Translations under genes and position numbers: made by a program
Part shown: positions 25,952 to 32,810 of the stretch, piece by piece
Layout of the letters: each line of letters opens with the position of its first letter
Numbering within the stretch: position 1 is the stretch's first letter
Source of the DNA: Flammeovirgaceae bacterium BBD 1991-12
GTDB lineage: Bacteria > Bacteroidota > Bacteroidia > Cytophagales > Cyclobacteriaceae
DNA: 32,924 nucleotides
Assembly (NCBI GenBank): GCA_001657315.1
Contig: LYSV01000075.1
Location: 1 to 32,924 of the forward strand
Direction of reading: 5' to 3'
Notes under the pieces: model-generated
Databases searched by the model: none
The model's input: only the letters and a program-made list of their open reading frames with translations
What the model was told of the DNA's origin: nothing

Positions 25952-26314
25952 ATGAATACGCTGTCTGCTACACTTCTGTTGATGTTTTTGCTGAACTTGG
26001 GTATCGTTGAAAACGGTTATCAGATCAGCGGAGAGACCATCCGGTTCGTCTGTGCTGATGCGCAAAAAGCTCAGGAGGTGTATGTATGCGCAAATTTCAT
26101 GGGCTGGAAAAGAGAGCATCCGGACTGGAAGATGACCTACCATCCGGATGGATATTTCTATCTGGAAAAAGGGCTTTCAGAGGTGAAAACGGCTGAACGC
26201 TCCTTTTATGAGTTCACCTTTCTGGTAGATGGCAGGCTGGTGGATGCCGATAAAGAGGCTGAAAATGTTATTCATTGCGCTGGCCATGGGTATCGCTATG
26301 TGTTCAACTGGTGA
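25952..26314 (+). CDS. Small exported CBM48/AMPK-type glycogen-binding-like protein
   Basis: The 120-residue protein has a hydrophobic leader (1-18) followed by one E-set domain of the CBM48/AMPK-beta glycogen-binding type: EVYVCANFMGWKRE, WKMTYHPDGYFYLEKGL, YEFTFLVDGRLVDAD and YRYVFNW. No catalytic domain is attached. It might bind alpha-glucan in the periplasm or on the surface, or use the fold in another way. It follows the SRPBCC-GyrI gene by 16 nt. A palindromic terminator follows 32 nt after its stop. Confidence 0.8.
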   Translation: MNTLSATLLLMFLLNLGIVENGYQISGETIRFVCADAQKAQEVYVCANFMGWKREHPDWKMTYHPDGYFYLEKGLSEVKTAERSFYEFTFLVDGRLVDADKEAENVIHCAGHGYRYVFNW

Positions 26315-26346
26315 GCCTCAGGTAGTGGCTATCCTACATCCAACAC

Positions 26347-26382
26347 AACCTTCCTAAGCCTCTGAGGCTTAGGAAGGTTTTC
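26347..26382. terminator. 33-nt palindromic terminator, type A
   Basis: AACCTTCCTAAGCCTC at 26347-26362 pairs exactly with 26364-26379 around a single T. A short T-run (TTT) follows. Reverse symmetry means it can act in both directions. Nearly the same sequence recurs at 30928-30958 and in decayed form at 29671-29704. Confidence 0.8.
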
Positions 26383-26490
26383 TGCTTATGAGGACATTCA
26401 TACTTCAGATACCGTTTGCCTGCTACACCGATCACTAAAGTCCATTAGCCACAGCGTAGCGGCAGGGGCAGCCAGACCGGATTGTTAAAA

Positions 26491-26512
26491 ATTCTAATCT
26501 TATTCTAATCTT
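26491..26512 (+). promoter_or_regulatory. 11-bp direct repeat (two perfect ATTCTAATCTT units), response-regulator operator
   Basis: Two identical 11-bp units, ATTCTAATCTT at 26491-26501 and 26502-26512, stand head-to-tail upstream of the two-component genes. OmpR/PhoB-family regulators bind direct repeats of this period. Related sites occur at 28758-28779 and 29279-29300. Autoregulation by the neighbouring response regulator is inferred. Confidence 0.7.
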
Positions 26513-26553
26513 TCTTTTTTGCTTCAGGCATCCCGGGTCAATATGTTTATGAA

Positions 26554-26658
26554 GTGTACGTTTCCAAACAAACAAAAAAGAATATATTCCTGGTCATTCT
26601 TATGGCCGTAAATTTATTTCTTAGCCTTTTGTTTCACTATTTGAGATGGCCGGATTAA
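26554..26658 (+). CDS. Possible 34-aa membrane microprotein leading the two-component operon
   Basis: A short ORF with GTG start runs to a TAA placed 3 nt before the response-regulator ATG. Its product is a lysine-rich start (YVSKQTKK) followed by a strong membrane helix (NIFLVILMAVNLFLSLLF) and a short tail (HYLRWPD). The operator repeat ends 41 nt upstream, about the same spacing as at the DoxX gene. The non-ATG start and small size make it uncertain. If real, it may modulate the sensor kinase, as other small membrane proteins do. Confidence 0.35.
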   Translation: MYVSKQTKKNIFLVILMAVNLFLSLLFHYLRWPD

Positions 26659-26661
26659 TAT

Positions 26662-27351
26662 ATGGATCAAATCCTGTTGGTAGAAGATGAGCCAAGTGTG
26701 GCATCCTTTATAAAGAAAGGTCTTGATGAAGAGGGTTATCGCGTAAGTGTGGCTTACGATGGCGCTTCTGCTCTTCAGCTATTTGATCAGGGCCATTACG
26801 ATCTGGTCATTCTGGACATCATCCTTCCCCACAAAAGCGGGATTGAAATATGCCGGAGCATCAGAAAACAGGCAAGTGCCGCTCCCTCCATACTCATGTT
26901 GACGGCTCTTGGCACCACGGAAAACATTGTAAATGGACTGGACAGCGGAGCGGACGATTACCTTACCAAGCCCTTTAAGTTTAAGGAACTACTGGCCAGG
27001 ATAAGGGCACTGCTTAGAAGAAAGACCTTTCTTGCCCACTCAGCCGATAACTTACTGGAAATAGCAGACCTTAAACTGGACCGCAACACTAAAACTGCGC
27101 TAAGGGCAGGAATGGAAATAAAACTGACTTCCACCGAATACAGACTATTGGAATATTTCCTGAAAAATCAACGAAAGGTCCTCTCCAGAATAGACCTTCT
27201 GGAAAATGTATGGGATATCAACTTTGACATGGGCACCAATGTGGTCGATGTCTATGTCAATTATTTAAGGAACAAAATAGACAAGGGTTTTGGATCAAAA
27301 CTGATACATACGGTCATTGGCATGGGCTACATAATGAAAACCGACTCCTGA
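26662..27351 (+). CDS. OmpR/PhoB-family response regulator
   Basis: The 229-residue protein is a complete two-domain regulator. The receiver (1-120) has VEDE at the start, the phospho-acceptor Asp52 in VILDIILP, Thr81 and Lys103 in LTKPF. The winged-helix domain (about 130-226) has KLTSTEYRLLEYFLKNQRKVLSRIDLLENVW and ends with HTVIGMGYIMK. The sequence resembles CusR/MprA-like regulators. The sensor kinase follows 12 nt after it. A tandem 11-bp repeat lies upstream, so the protein probably regulates its own operon along with the two genes beyond the kinase. Confidence 0.95.
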   Translation: MDQILLVEDEPSVASFIKKGLDEEGYRVSVAYDGASALQLFDQGHYDLVILDIILPHKSGIEICRSIRKQASAAPSILMLTALGTTENIVNGLDSGADDYLTKPFKFKELLARIRALLRRKTFLAHSADNLLEIADLKLDRNTKTALRAGMEIKLTSTEYRLLEYFLKNQRKVLSRIDLLENVWDINFDMGTNVVDVYVNYLRNKIDKGFGSKLIHTVIGMGYIMKTDS

Positions 27352-27363
27352 TCTTTATAAAGG

Positions 27364-28737
27364 ATGAACATTAAAAACAGGATCACATTAATCTTCACCA
27401 TTCTTACGGGATCGTTAATGATCGTTGTCTTTGGTGTCATCTATTATTTCTCCCACTCCTATGCGAGATCTGAATTTTATCAAAGGGTGGAAGAGAGATC
27501 CCATATCATTGCACAGATCCATCTCGAAAAAGACGAATTAAGTACCCGGCTTTACGAAGAGATCAGGAAAAAACATGTTCAGATACTTCCAAATGAGCAG
27601 GAGGGCATTTACCGGGTCAACCTCTCTCAGCCCAGAATACCTGAAGACCCTGTCCTTGAAAAGCTGCCTGATCACTTCTTTTCTGACATCATTAACAATA
27701 AGGGCGCTCATCTGACGATAGGCAGTACATATTATGCAGGGATACTGTATTCTGATAATGAAGGAGACTTCATTGTCATCACATCAGCAGATAACATTTA
27801 CGGGCAGGCCAAAATGAGCAATCTCCTTAAAATTCTGATATATGCTTTTGCCTTTACCCTGATCGCACTCTTTTTCCTGGGGCGCTACTATGCAGGCAAG
27901 GTGCTGGAACCTATATCCCAGATCACGGACAGGGTGAATGAGATTACGGCAACCAATCTGCATTTAAGACTGCCGGCAGGCAGGAACAAGGATGAGCTTT
28001 CCAAACTATCCGGCACGTTTAACGATATGCTGGATCGTCTGGAAACTACCTTTGAACTGCAAAGCAGTTTCATCGATAACGCCTCTCATGAGCTGAAAAA
28101 CCCCCTGGCGGCCATCCTCGGTGAAACCGAGTTTACATTAAGAAAAACACGTTCTTCAGATGAGTACATCAATGCCCTTGCTACGGTAGAGAAGGAAGCT
28201 CATCGCCTGGAACTCCTGATCAACAGCCTTTTAAACCTGGCTCAGGCAAGTCAGGACAAGCAGGGGTTGATTATAGAGCCAATAAGAGCTGACGAGCTGC
28301 TCTTTCAGGCAAAACAGGGTGTCGATAGGGTGAACCCCCGGAACAATATCACGCTTTGTCTGGAAGGACTTCCGCTGGACTCACAATTCCTGGTACTGAA
28401 TGGAAGCCTGAGTCTGCTTACCATAGCCCTGGTAAACATACTTGACAATGCCTGCAAGTTTTCTGACAATGAGCCAGTAAAGGTAAAGATCACTACTTCG
28501 GCTTATTATATCAGAATTTCTGTGGAGGATAAAGGCATAGGCATACCTGCACATCATGTAAAGAACATATCCGAGCCATTTTTCCGTGCTGAAAATGCCA
28601 GAGGTATCAAGGGTTTTGGTGTGGGACTCACACTGGCCCAGAAAATCATAAAAATGCATAAAGGGAAGCTGAATATCGATTCTGTCTTGTCAGAAGGCAC
28701 AACCATAACGGTGATCCTGCCCAACTCCCGTAAATGA
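27364..28737 (+). CDS. HAMP-containing sensor histidine kinase
   Basis: This 457-residue sensor kinase has membrane helices at about 8-30 and 159-180 with an extracytoplasmic sensing loop between them. HAMP follows (about 181-235), then HisKA with the phospho-acceptor His242 in NASHELKNPL. The HATPase domain has the N-box LVNILDNACKF, the G1 box VEDKGIGIP and the G2 box GFGVGLTLAQ. All catalytic boxes are intact. The layout is CusS-like, and the loop of about 130 residues gives no clear signal type. It is co-transcribed with the response regulator 12 nt upstream. Confidence 0.94.
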   Translation: MNIKNRITLIFTILTGSLMIVVFGVIYYFSHSYARSEFYQRVEERSHIIAQIHLEKDELSTRLYEEIRKKHVQILPNEQEGIYRVNLSQPRIPEDPVLEKLPDHFFSDIINNKGAHLTIGSTYYAGILYSDNEGDFIVITSADNIYGQAKMSNLLKILIYAFAFTLIALFFLGRYYAGKVLEPISQITDRVNEITATNLHLRLPAGRNKDELSKLSGTFNDMLDRLETTFELQSSFIDNASHELKNPLAAILGETEFTLRKTRSSDEYINALATVEKEAHRLELLINSLLNLAQASQDKQGLIIEPIRADELLFQAKQGVDRVNPRNNITLCLEGLPLDSQFLVLNGSLSLLTIALVNILDNACKFSDNEPVKVKITTSAYYIRISVEDKGIGIPAHHVKNISEPFFRAENARGIKGFGVGLTLAQKIIKMHKGKLNIDSVLSEGTTITVILPNSRK

Positions 28738-28757
28738 ATGGTCTCCAGCCATTGGGT

Positions 28758-28779
28758 ATTCTAACGGTATTCTAATCTC
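28758..28779 (+). promoter_or_regulatory. 11-bp direct repeat upstream of DoxX-like gene
   Basis: ATTCTAACGGT at 28758-28768 and ATTCTAATCTC at 28769-28779 are direct repeats with period 11, matching the site upstream of the two-component operon. The end of the second unit is 40 nt before the DoxX-like ATG. I infer control by the neighbouring OmpR-type regulator. Confidence 0.7.
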
Positions 28780-28819
28780 CCTCTTAAGCTGCTGTAAGAC
28801 CGGGATCATATTTTGGGGT

Positions 28820-29266
28820 ATGAAAACACTTTCAGGTATGATATCCGGTCTTTTGAAGCGTGATCTTTATTTACTGACCATAAGGATACTGGCATTCTTC
28901 CTGCTGATCCCTCATGGCTTCCATTTGGTGCTGAACTATCATGACAGCCTCAGGTGGCTTACCGGCACCAGCTTAAATTTTCCACTTTTTCTGGCGTATT
29001 TATGTATTGTTACACAATTCTATTCGGGCCTTTTTCTGGTGTTGGGCCTGGGAAGCAGATGGCTGGCAGGCCTGCTGATCATTTTAATTGTGCTCTCACT
29101 ACCCTGTCACTTTTCGCCTGATCTGATCACAGATCCACTGGGGAGATCTACTGGTGAAGGGTTTTACTTTCATGTCATTCTTTTTGTTTCGTGTGCCATA
29201 CTGCTCATCAGGGGGAGTGGAAGTATCTCAGTGGACAGGCGTATATCAAGGCTTTTTATAGAATAA
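28820..29266 (+). CDS. DoxX-like integral membrane protein
   Basis: The 148-residue protein has four predicted membrane helices, at about 20-36, 53-75, 80-95 and 115-132. The segment LTIRILAFFLLIPHGFHLVLNYHDSL, with a helix leading into a HGFH motif, matches DoxX/DoxD-like proteins. These occur in oxidative-stress or quinone-linked settings, but functions vary and the biochemical role here is unknown. An alternative start is the ATG at 28838. A tandem 11-bp operator precedes it, so it is probably induced through the two-component system. A second such operator follows its stop. Confidence 0.75.
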   Translation: MKTLSGMISGLLKRDLYLLTIRILAFFLLIPHGFHLVLNYHDSLRWLTGTSLNFPLFLAYLCIVTQFYSGLFLVLGLGSRWLAGLLIILIVLSLPCHFSPDLITDPLGRSTGEGFYFHVILFVSCAILLIRGSGSISVDRRISRLFIE

Positions 29267-29278
29267 TGGACAGGCTAA

Positions 29279-29300
29279 ATTCTAATTCTCTTTTAATCCT
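29279..29300 (+). promoter_or_regulatory. Diverged 11-bp direct repeat upstream of small protein
   Basis: ATTCTAATTCT at 29279-29289 is followed by CTTTTAATCCT at 29290-29300. The second unit matches ATTCTAATCTT at 8 of 11 positions with the same period. The site follows the DoxX-like stop by 12 nt and precedes the small gene by 31 nt (ATG 29332) or 61 nt (ATG 29362). Confidence 0.6.
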
Positions 29301-29361
29301 GTTTTTATAGAGCCCTTATCTCAGTATCGTTATGATATACAGGAAGCAAATGTTACATACC

Positions 29362-29535
29362 ATGAAAACTTCATTTCTTGAATACACCAAGTTGATACTG
29401 GAAAAAGTGAGCTTTAATCCTTCCCTTTTTAAAAAAGAATTTCAAAAAGCACAGGCACTTCTGAACAGATCGGAAAGGCATGAACTACGGCTTTGGGCAA
29501 AAAAACATCGCGGACCGGACGGTCCGAAACAATGA
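29362..29535 (+). CDS. Small conserved-looking protein, 57 aa, unknown function
   Basis: The product, starting MKTSFLEYTKLILEKVSF, is basic and helical, with a second half (QKAQALLNRSERHELRLWAKKH) that suggests two helices. I have an impression of similar short proteins in other Bacteroidota but cannot name a family. An upstream in-frame ATG at 29332 would add 10 residues (MIYRKQMLHT), which look less natural, so I start at 29362. A strong intrinsic terminator follows 26 nt after the stop. It is the third unit preceded by the 11-bp repeat and may be a cytoplasmic partner in the same response. Confidence 0.65.
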   Translation: MKTSFLEYTKLILEKVSFNPSLFKKEFQKAQALLNRSERHELRLWAKKHRGPDGPKQ

Positions 29536-29561
29536 TTTGACCCCCATCCTTGATAGATCCG

Positions 29562-29594
29562 GAGGCTGCTCAAAAGTGGGCAGCCTCTTTTTTT
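29562..29594 (+). terminator. Rho-independent terminator after the small gene
   Basis: GAGGCTGC at 29562-29569 pairs exactly with GCAGCCTC at 29580-29587 around a 10-nt loop, and a run of seven T follows. This is the clearest intrinsic terminator in the window and closes the two-component/DoxX region. Confidence 0.9.
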
Positions 29595-29670
29595 ATATTA
29601 CCCTGCCAGTCATTGCTCGGATGACATTGGAGTAATGGCATGAAACCGGTGATCCCTGTACACCCAGCAC

Positions 29671-29707
29671 AACCTTATCTAAGTTTTAAAGGCCTGGGAA
29701 GGTTTTT
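29671..29707. terminator. Decayed copy of the palindromic terminator
   Basis: AACCTT at 29671-29676 and AAGGTT with a T-run (29699-29706) frame a centre that differs from the sharp palindromes at 26347 and 30928 at several positions. The length and outer bases agree, so it reads as a degenerate copy of the same element. No gene lies between this and the HxlR stop. Confidence 0.5.
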
Positions 29708-29798
29708 CGGTATGCATGAAGGAGGCTCCCTTCAATCGCCTGGGTATGCCTTGTAAAATGTTCCCTATGACATTGAACAACAGAGACGGCGAATATTG

Positions 29799-30122
29799 TT
29801 AGTCCTCTTCCATCAATAACTTACCCCAGTCATTAAGTTGCCATAACACCTCTACCAGTTTTCTCCCCAGCTCAGTCAGTTCGTACTCCACACGTGGGGG
29901 TAGTTCATGATAGGACCTTTTGGTCAGCAGCCCATCAGATATCATCTCTGTAAGCTGCTGGTTTAGCACTCTCCTGTCCATATGGGCAATACCTCTCAGG
30001 AATTCACTGGGCCTTTTCTTTCCTTCCTGGATCTGCCATAGGATAGGGATCTTCCATTTCCCGCTGATGGTATTCACAGCTTTTTCCAATGGACACAATT
30101 TATTTTTTACGGCTCTCTGCAT
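29799..30122 (-). CDS. HxlR-family transcriptional regulator
   Basis: The product is a winged-helix regulator of the HxlR (DUF24) type: CPLEKAVNTISGKWKIPILWQI with the conserved Cys, followed by RPSEFLRGIAHMDRRVLNQQLTEM and LPPRVEYELTELGRKL. The start at 30122 (107 residues) is the usual family length. A longer frame to 30221 adds 33 residues and would enter the divergent promoter. It is divergent from the azoreductase gene and probably represses it, with oxidation of the N-terminal Cys, or an electrophile, as the likely signal. HxlR/azoreductase pairs of this kind respond to quinones or diamide in other bacteria. Confidence 0.88.
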   Translation of the reverse strand: MQRAVKNKLCPLEKAVNTISGKWKIPILWQIQEGKKRPSEFLRGIAHMDRRVLNQQLTEMISDGLLTKRSYHELPPRVEYELTELGRKLVEVLWQLNDWGKLLMEED

Positions 30123-30225
30123 GGTTTTGACTAAAGTGACTTTTTTATCCCAGAGTGTTGAAAAAATGCGGTATTTTTTAAACGGATCTCCTGAGTAATT
30201 TTTGTGTAAACCAATAAACAATATT

Positions 30226-30849
30226 ATGAATATACTCAGGATCGATTCCAGTGTGAGAACCGAAAATTCAAAAACAAGGGAGCTTACAGACTTTTTCTTT
30301 AACGAATTAGGAAAGTACGTCCGGTTTTCCCTCGTTCACCAAGAGGTTGGATTGCGCCCGCCTCCCATACCCAATGATGATTTTGTAAAGGCCAATTACA
30401 CCCTTCCTGCGCAACGCACAGACCGCATGAACGGAGTCCTGGAAACTTCAGACAAGCTGATCGATGAGTTGCTAAATGCAGATAGGATTGTACTTGCTTC
30501 CCCTATGTATAATTTTTCCATTCCGGCTTCTTTAAAGGCGTATATTGATAACATTGTTCGTGTGGGAAGAACCTTTTCACTGGAAGAAAATGGGAATATG
30601 AGCGGGCTGTTGGGTGGAAAGAAAGTACTGATCATTACTGCGAGAGGTACTATGTCCTACAGGAAGGATGGTGCACTGGCCTCTTTCGATTTTCAGGAGA
30701 ACTATTTAAAGGCACTGTTTGAGTTTTTGGGTGTCACAGACATCCGTTTCGTGCATACTGAAGCTCAGGATTTTGGAACCGAGGAATTGAAACACAAGAA
30801 TTTCGGACTGGCCAGAGAGGAGTTAAAAGATCTGGCGAGTGTATGGTGA
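30226..30849 (+). CDS. azoR: FMN-dependent NADH-azoreductase
   Basis: The 207-residue protein is an AzoR-type flavodoxin-fold quinone/azo reductase. The start is MNILRIDSSVR, followed by the cofactor-binding SPMYNFSIPASLKAYIDNIVRVGRTF, typical of the family, and LGGKKVLIITARG. The ATG at 30226 is preferred because the TTG at 30202 adds eight residues and lies within the promoter space. It would reduce quinones or azo compounds with NAD(P)H and protect against electrophiles. It is divergent from the HxlR-type regulator. A palindromic terminator follows 79 nt after its stop. Confidence 0.92.
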   Translation: MNILRIDSSVRTENSKTRELTDFFFNELGKYVRFSLVHQEVGLRPPPIPNDDFVKANYTLPAQRTDRMNGVLETSDKLIDELLNADRIVLASPMYNFSIPASLKAYIDNIVRVGRTFSLEENGNMSGLLGGKKVLIITARGTMSYRKDGALASFDFQENYLKALFEFLGVTDIRFVHTEAQDFGTEELKHKNFGLAREELKDLASVW

Positions 30850-30927
30850 TGCAAGGATAAAATGAGCTTGCCAGGAAAGGATAGCTGGCTGACCTTGAAA
30901 GGAACGTTAAAAACGGGCAGCCTGCCG

Positions 30928-30961
30928 ACCTTCCTAAGCCTCAAAGGCTTAGGAAGGTTTT
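30928..30961. terminator. Palindromic terminator, second copy
   Basis: ACCTTCCTAAGCCT at 30928-30941 pairs exactly with AGGCTTAGGAAGGT at 30945-30958 around a CAA loop, then a short T-run. This is nearly the same sequence as the terminator at 26347-26382. Confidence 0.8.
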
Positions 30962-31203
30962 AGACCACCAGGACCTTTTTGCCCGTTCTCTCTCACATGG
31001 TCGTAGGTTAAGCAAGGTGGTCTTACGACCCAAACCAGGCTGAAGGAGGTAATTTCATTGATGAATTTATGTTTTTTCTGACGAATTTTGCTTTGTAATG
31101 TAACCCAGGCAGACTCACATTCAAGGAATCCTGCGGATCCACGGGACCCCGTGGGGAGTCCGATGGACAGGTGCGCTCATGCTACAACCAGAAGTAATAA
31201 AAA
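30962..31203. other. Gene-free interval with GC-rich hairpin
   Basis: I see no gene here. CCACGGG at 31139-31145 and CCCGTGG at 31148-31154 form a tight GC-rich stem, extended by CGGA (31134-31137) and TCCG (31159-31162). Beyond this the sequence becomes clearly AT-richer, which may mark the edge of a transferred segment. Confidence 0.4.
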
Positions 31204-31317
31204 ATGCTCTCTTTTCTTGAAGAAAGATGGAATATTGACTTTGAAGAATGGGAAATAGAAAAGGAAGATTTATTGAAACTGGACTTCCTGAAAAAGGAGA
31301 TGGTTGAAGAAGAATAA
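31204..31317 (+). CDS. Possible 37-aa acidic peptide
   Basis: An ATG-initiated short ORF encodes a strongly acidic, helix-like peptide (EERWNIDFEEWEIEKEDLL and a final run of glutamates). No family is recognised and no ribosome-binding site is evident. It may be a fragment of a longer gene that has been lost or a small regulatory protein of the AT-rich block. It lies 43 nt upstream of the ankyrin/PD40 gene. Confidence 0.3.
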   Translation: MLSFLEERWNIDFEEWEIEKEDLLKLDFLKKEMVEEE

Positions 31318-31360
31318 AAACAACGAAATGCAACAAGGTTTATAGTGTAATTTAGATGAA

Positions 31361-32749
31361 ATGAAACAGCTATTAATAGCCATAATTTTTTCGACCTTCT
31401 ACCTTAACCTATTTGCACAAAATATACACAGAACTGCCTGCAATGGAAATTTAGTGAGGTTGGATAGTATGCTCATCAATACTTCAATTGATGTAGTGGA
31501 CCATCGCGGCAGGTCACTATTGCATTGGGCAGTCGCTTGTAAACAAAAAGAAGTTTTTGATTTTTTAGTAAAAAAGGGAATAAGAATAAATGGAACTGAT
31601 AATCAGGAAAAAACACCGTTACACGTTGCCGTACAATTCAACAATGTAGAATACTTTGATTATCTGATTGGATTACAATCCAAAAATAACTGGCAGTCAA
31701 TCTATGGAGCATCGCTAATTGAACTGGCAGTATTGAATGGAAATAAAGGGCTTACAGAAAAATTAATTAACAGTGGAATCGATGTAAACATTAAGAACAA
31801 AAGAGGAAGTACAGCTTTGGAAATTTCACAAAGAACAGGTGCAGAAGATATTTCTGAATTTCTGCTTTCCAAAGGAGCAGATGAACGTCTTGTACGTAAA
31901 TTCAAAACAAAAGGAAAATATATGGGGCAGGAAGCACCTAAAACAAAACCTGAAATGTTCGCACCTAACTTCATTTCAACTGAGGAGCAGGAATTTGGTT
32001 CAGTATTTAACAGAGAGGGAACAGAATTTTATTTTGGCGTTGATGTAGGTGAAAGAAATGAAATTCGGTTTTCGAAGATGGAAGAAAATCAATGGACCAA
32101 ACCAGTAACTGTACTTTCAGATGAACGATATAGTTACAACGACCCATTCCTTTCAAATGACGAGAATAGATTGTATTTCATATCCACAAGAGCTTTAGAC
32201 GGTAAAGGAGAGATCAAAGATGTTGACATATGGTATGTTGAGAGAATTGATGGCGGATGGTCGGAACCCATAAATGCAGGTTCGAATATTAATACTGGTG
32301 AAGATGAATACTATATTTCTTTCACCAATGACGGGACTATGTATTTTGCATCCAATGGTCATTCCCGAAAAGATACAACCAGAACAGACCATGATATATA
32401 TTACGCCAGGATCGTTGACAATGAATTTCAGGAACCTGTATTACTTGATTCCGCAGTAAATACAACAGATTACGAGGCGGATGTCTTTGTTGCACCAGAT
32501 GAATCCTATCTGATATTCTGTTCCACTCGTGACGGTGGTTTGGGAAGAGGAGATTTATATGTCAGTTTCAAAAACTCTGATGGCAACTGGACAAAAGCAG
32601 TTAACATGGGTAAAGGAATAAATACCAAACATTATGAATACTGCCCGTTTGTAACTAAAGATGGAAAGTACCTGTTTTATACGAGTAACCAGGATATATA
32701 CTGGGTTAGTACAGAAATTATTAATGAAATAAGAGAAAAAAGCAGGTAA
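31361..32749 (+). CDS. Exported ankyrin-repeat/PD40 beta-propeller protein
   Basis: The 462-residue product begins with a Sec signal (MKQLLIAIIFSTFYLNLFAQ). Residues about 24-175 contain four or more ankyrin repeats (GRSLLHWAVACKQKEVFDFLVKKG; KTPLHVAVQFNNVEYFDYL; RGSTALEISQRTGAEDISEFLLSKG). Residues about 195-455 are PD40/TolB-type propeller blades (YNDPFLSNDENRLYFIST; DIWYVERIDGGWSEPINAG; EYYISFTNDGTMYFASNG; DVFVAPDESYLIFCSTRDGG). Ankyrin repeats fused to a propeller on an exported protein are unusual. The gene is markedly AT-rich compared with the rest, suggesting recent transfer. An attC-like hairpin overlaps its stop codon, hinting that it is an integron-type cassette. No enzymatic motif is seen. 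Confidence 0.85.
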   Translation: MKQLLIAIIFSTFYLNLFAQNIHRTACNGNLVRLDSMLINTSIDVVDHRGRSLLHWAVACKQKEVFDFLVKKGIRINGTDNQEKTPLHVAVQFNNVEYFDYLIGLQSKNNWQSIYGASLIELAVLNGNKGLTEKLINSGIDVNIKNKRGSTALEISQRTGAEDISEFLLSKGADERLVRKFKTKGKYMGQEAPKTKPEMFAPNFISTEEQEFGSVFNREGTEFYFGVDVGERNEIRFSKMEENQWTKPVTVLSDERYSYNDPFLSNDENRLYFISTRALDGKGEIKDVDIWYVERIDGGWSEPINAGSNINTGEDEYYISFTNDGTMYFASNGHSRKDTTRTDHDIYYARIVDNEFQEPVLLDSAVNTTDYEADVFVAPDESYLIFCSTRDGGLGRGDLYVSFKNSDGNWTKAVNMGKGINTKHYEYCPFVTKDGKYLFYTSNQDIYWVSTEIINEIREKSR

Positions 32750-32810
32750 CAATGTATATGAAATCATAGCTGTCTGTTGGCAGCTACGCTTCATATACTT
32801 ACCTTGTCGT
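32747..32810. repeat. attC-like hairpin at the end of the ankyrin/PD40 gene
   Basis: The stop codon TAA opens a structured tract. GTATATGAA at 32754-32762 pairs exactly with TTCATATAC at 32790-32798, with a second inner stem, AGCTG at 32768-32772 and CAGCT at 32781-32785. ACAA near 32750 can pair with TTGT near 32804. The gene stop inside TAAC, the nested stems and the TACGCTTCATA word resemble chromosomal attC sites as I recall them in Bacteroidota. The expected GTT of the outer core is GTC, so it would be degenerate. A plain terminator is the alternative. Confidence 0.4.

Noticed and set aside
30123-30221. N-terminal extension of the HxlR gene
   Set aside because: The family usually starts near the CPLEKAV cysteine motif; the extension would run through the divergent promoter.
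31121-31336. Minus-strand ORF (71 aa) upstream of the ankyrin gene
   Set aside because: It is a shadow of a GC hairpin and of the short plus-strand ORF, and lacks any signal for translation.
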